Positions 62,218 to 64,000 of a stretch of 64,000 nucleotides of DNA are shown in pieces. A model generated the notes under the pieces. The model was not told where the DNA came from and made no database searches. It saw nothing but the letters and a program-made list of their open reading frames with translations. Source of the stretch: Jannaschia sp. S6380 (lineage in GTDB: Bacteria > Pseudomonadota > Alphaproteobacteria > Rhodobacterales > Rhodobacteraceae); assembly GCF_023015695.1 (NCBI RefSeq), contig NZ_JALKAS010000001.1, forward strand, positions 2,108,001-2,172,000, in the 5' to 3' direction. How positions within the stretch are numbered: the stretch's first letter is position 1; each line of letters opens with the position of its first letter. The translations under genes were made by a program, and so were the position numbers.

Positions 62218-63743
62218 TCGGTCTCCTCCTGCGAAAGGGTCAGGGGCGCGGGCTCGGCCCTAAGGTCCGACGTGTCCAGCGGCCTGCGGGGCATCGCCAG
62301 CGCATAGCGTCGCACCCAGATCAGCCGCGTGACGGCGCGCGTGATCGCGACATAGGCCAGGCGTTTCCAGAGTTGCTGCCCCGCCTCCATCCGGCCGGCG
62401 CGACTGGCGGCATAGAGGTCGGGCGCGAAGACCTGCACCGCGTCCCACTGGCTGCCTTGCGCCTTGTGCGTCGTGACGGCCGCGCCATGCAGAAAGGCCG
62501 CACCCATCCGCGCGGCGAAGGGCAGGAAGGGCTCCTCCTCCTCGGGGTGCTCGATCTTGACGATGGAACTGACGCTGATCTCGGGCTCGGGGGCGCCGAC
62601 GACATGCAGCTTGCTGAAGCCGGGCTTGCGGCCGGGGCCCAGATAGACGACCTGCGCACCCTTGATGAGGCCCCGCGCCTCAAGGTCGATGCGCCGCTTG
62701 CGATGCTTCAGCGGCAGTTCCAGCCCGTCGCAGATCAACGGCTCCCCCGGAAGAAGCTGTGTGTCGTCGGCCCCGTGCGCCTGACGAAAGGCCCGGATCA
62801 GGCGGATGCGGGTGGCATTGCGCCAGACCAGGACGGGTGAGCGCGCCATCAGGTCGCTGTCGACGCGGGCGGCGACCTCGACCCGGTCATCGCGCGCGGC
62901 CGCGTCCTCGACCATCCGTTCGAAATCCTGGAAGTCCAGCGCCGGATCGCCCAGCGCATGCGCCAGGTCGAGGATCGGGCTGTCCGCCTCCTGCCGGTGG
63001 ACACGATCGAGATGCAGGTGGTCGTCGCCCGCGAAGCGATCGAACACCATCCGGCCGGACTGGTTCACGGGGGCGAGCTGCGCCGGATCGCCGAAGAGGA
63101 CGAGTGTCGGAAAGATCTCCTTCAGGTCCTCGTATTGCTTGTCATCGAGCATCGAGGATTCGTCGACGAACCCGATGTCGAGGGGGCTGTCCCGTCGTTT
63201 CCATCCGGTGATGAAATCCGATCCGCGCAAGCCCGCCGCGGCCAGTGCGCCGGGGACGGACCCGGTTTCGTCGAAAACACGCTTGGCCCGGTCCATCGCC
63301 TCGTCGGTCAGGCCCTCGACCGTGGTGGGCCGGTCGCGGTCTCCGGCCAGCCATTCGGCCAGCTTTTCGTATTCCGGGTCGTAGACAGGGGTGTAGAGGA
63401 TGCGGTGGATCGTCGTCGCCGGCACGCCGCGCGTGCGCAGGACGCTGGCCGCCTTGTTGGTGGGCGCCAAGACGGCCAGCGTGCGGCGGTCGCGGCGCTT
63501 GCGCTCATAATCGCCCGAGACGAGGTCGAGCCCGGCCCCGCGCAGCGCCTGCACGAGCTGCGCCAGAAGCAGCGTCTTGCCCGACCCGGCCTTGCCGGTG
63601 ACGGCGAGCACCCGGCTGTCGTCATCCTCGCGCGCGGCGGCGAAACCTTCGACCAGGTCGATCCCGCTCTCGCCCAGAACCTCGGCGATGCGGTCCCATG
63701 CACTGGCCTGATCGGCTGAGAGGGCGGGGGCGCTGCTGTCCAC
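62214..63743 (-). CDS. ATP-dependent RecD-like DNA helicase
   Basis: A 509-residue superfamily 1B helicase. Walker A VTGKAGSGKTLLLAQ, motif Ia APTNKAASVLRTRG, motif II FVDESSMLDDK, motif III LVLFGDPAQLAPV, and the C-terminal UvrD-like motif VTTHKAQGSQWD with YVAITRAVTRLIW. This is a stand-alone RecD/RecD2-like protein (no RecB or RecC nearby). Probably involved in recombination or fork processing; not tied to a known pathway here. Confidence 0.88.
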   Translation of the reverse strand: MDSSAPALSADQASAWDRIAEVLGESGIDLVEGFAAAREDDDSRVLAVTGKAGSGKTLLLAQLVQALRGAGLDLVSGDYERKRRDRRTLAVLAPTNKAASVLRTRGVPATTIHRILYTPVYDPEYEKLAEWLAGDRDRPTTVEGLTDEAMDRAKRVFDETGSVPGALAAAGLRGSDFITGWKRRDSPLDIGFVDESSMLDDKQYEDLKEIFPTLVLFGDPAQLAPVNQSGRMVFDRFAGDDHLHLDRVHRQEADSPILDLAHALGDPALDFQDFERMVEDAAARDDRVEVAARVDSDLMARSPVLVWRNATRIRLIRAFRQAHGADDTQLLPGEPLICDGLELPLKHRKRRIDLEARGLIKGAQVVYLGPGRKPGFSKLHVVGAPEPEISVSSIVKIEHPEEEEPFLPFAARMGAAFLHGAAVTTHKAQGSQWDAVQVFAPDLYAASRAGRMEAGQQLWKRLAYVAITRAVTRLIWVRRYALAMPRRPLDTSDLRAEPAPLTLSQEETE

Positions 63744-63760
63744 CGCCCCCTTCTACCCGG

Positions 63761-64000
63761 TCAGGCGCGGACGGGAAGGGGCAGCCCTTCCAGCGCGGTC
63801 TCGAAGGCGCGGCGCAGGGCCTCGGGCTCGATCCCGGTATCGGCGCAGAGCTTGGCATGCACCTCCTCGGAGAAGGTCCAGAGCCCGGCGGCGATGCCGT
63901 CGCGGTGCCCCAGCATCTCGGGCGACCAGCCCAACCGGCGATAGACGCGCACCATGGGCCGGTCGAACACGCCCAGCGACTGGCGCACGCCGATGGCGAG
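63761..64000 (-). CDS. Acyl-homoserine-lactone synthase-like protein, C-terminal fragment
   Basis: The last 79 residues of a leftward gene whose start lies beyond the window. LAIGVRQSLGVFDRPMVRVYRRLGWSPEMLGHRDGIAAGLWTFSEEVHAKLCADTGIEPEALRRAF matches the C-terminal part of LuxI-type / GNAT-fold autoinducer synthases of Rhodobacterales (FDxxMVRxYRRLGW, then LG...GLW). No regulator gene is seen in the window. The assignment rests on this fragment alone. Confidence 0.6.
   Translation of the reverse strand, partial: LAIGVRQSLGVFDRPMVRVYRRLGWSPEMLGHRDGIAAGLWTFSEEVHAKLCADTGIEPEALRRAFETALEGLPLPVRA

Overview
The window is about 64 kb of very GC-rich chromosomal DNA with strong G/C preference at third codon positions. 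Gene content and order point to the Rhodobacterales (roseobacter/Paracoccaceae group) of the Alphaproteobacteria: a MipZ division ATPase, an RpoHII-type sigma-32, the rsmI-yraN-gshB cluster opposite an LpoA-like lipoprotein and glnD, a class I lysyl-tRNA synthetase, a GbsR-type regulator fused into a cydAB operon, and the TauE/TIGR02186 pair. No rRNA, tRNA, CRISPR array, phage or intact insertion sequence was recognised. Most of the window is core genome with a few accessory islands.

Layout, left to right. 1-1.3 kb: two leftward phosphotransferase-like genes, the first cut by the window edge. 1.4-3.2 kb: a DUF1328 membrane peptide, then trmD, rplS and rpmE, closed by a strong terminator. 3.3-4.2 kb: mipZ. 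4.3-7.5 kb: a betaine/proline-type ABC importer (binding protein, permease, ATPase). 7.5-10.5 kb (leftward): a GbsR/MarR regulator followed by cydA and cydB, with a palindrome just upstream of the regulator. 10.6-12.2 kb: a polar amino-acid ABC binding protein and permease without an ATPase. 12.2-16.6 kb (leftward): moeB-like, dut, coaBC, a ChaN-family protein and rpoHII. 16.6-20.2 kb (rightward): cobU, a histidine phosphatase, a GST with an extra C-terminal Cys domain, and comM/yifB. 20.3-22.5 kb (leftward): gshB, yraN, rsmI. 22.6-28.7 kb (rightward): LpoA-like lipoprotein, glnD, a 0.5 kb stretch without a convincing gene, murJ. 28.7-31.5 kb: a rhomboid-fold protein lacking its catalytic residues, trpS, a region with phased CACCCCCC repeats, and a membrane-anchored LAS-type peptidase candidate.

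31.5-40.5 kb: a small unknown gene and a leftward sugar-uptake operon in which a LacI regulator, binding protein, two permeases, a GH63-type glycosidase and an ATPase are packed with four-base or one-base overlaps; a LysR regulator sits upstream of it, divergent from a tiny secreted peptide gene. 40.5-43.5 kb: a TerB-like protein, lysK, a GNAT enzyme and a DUF4864 secreted protein. 43.7-46.0 kb: a large pectate-lyase-like beta-helix gene broken by one in-frame amber codon. 46-48.6 kb: a YdcF protein, a branched-chain aminotransferase and a Cys-containing membrane protein. 48.6-52.1 kb: a universal stress protein followed by a tandem pair of secreted trypsin-like proteins, the first with an intact catalytic triad and the second with all three residues replaced. 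52.1-53.9 kb: nfuA behind an Irr-box-like site, then tsaB and rimI. 54-59.7 kb: a BMP-type nucleoside ABC importer operon that also carries an NTF2-like protein and a LysE exporter between its subunits. 59.8-64 kb: a TauE/SafE permease with its TIGR02186 partner, then, leftward, an acyl-homoserine-lactone synthase-like fragment at the edge, a RecD-like helicase and a short-chain dehydrogenase.

The most unusual signals are the active/inactive protease pair, the amber-interrupted beta-helix gene, the LacI/GH63 operon with overlapping operators, the putative LAS peptidase and the phased repeat upstream of it. All functions are inferred from motifs and context read by eye; no database search was possible.
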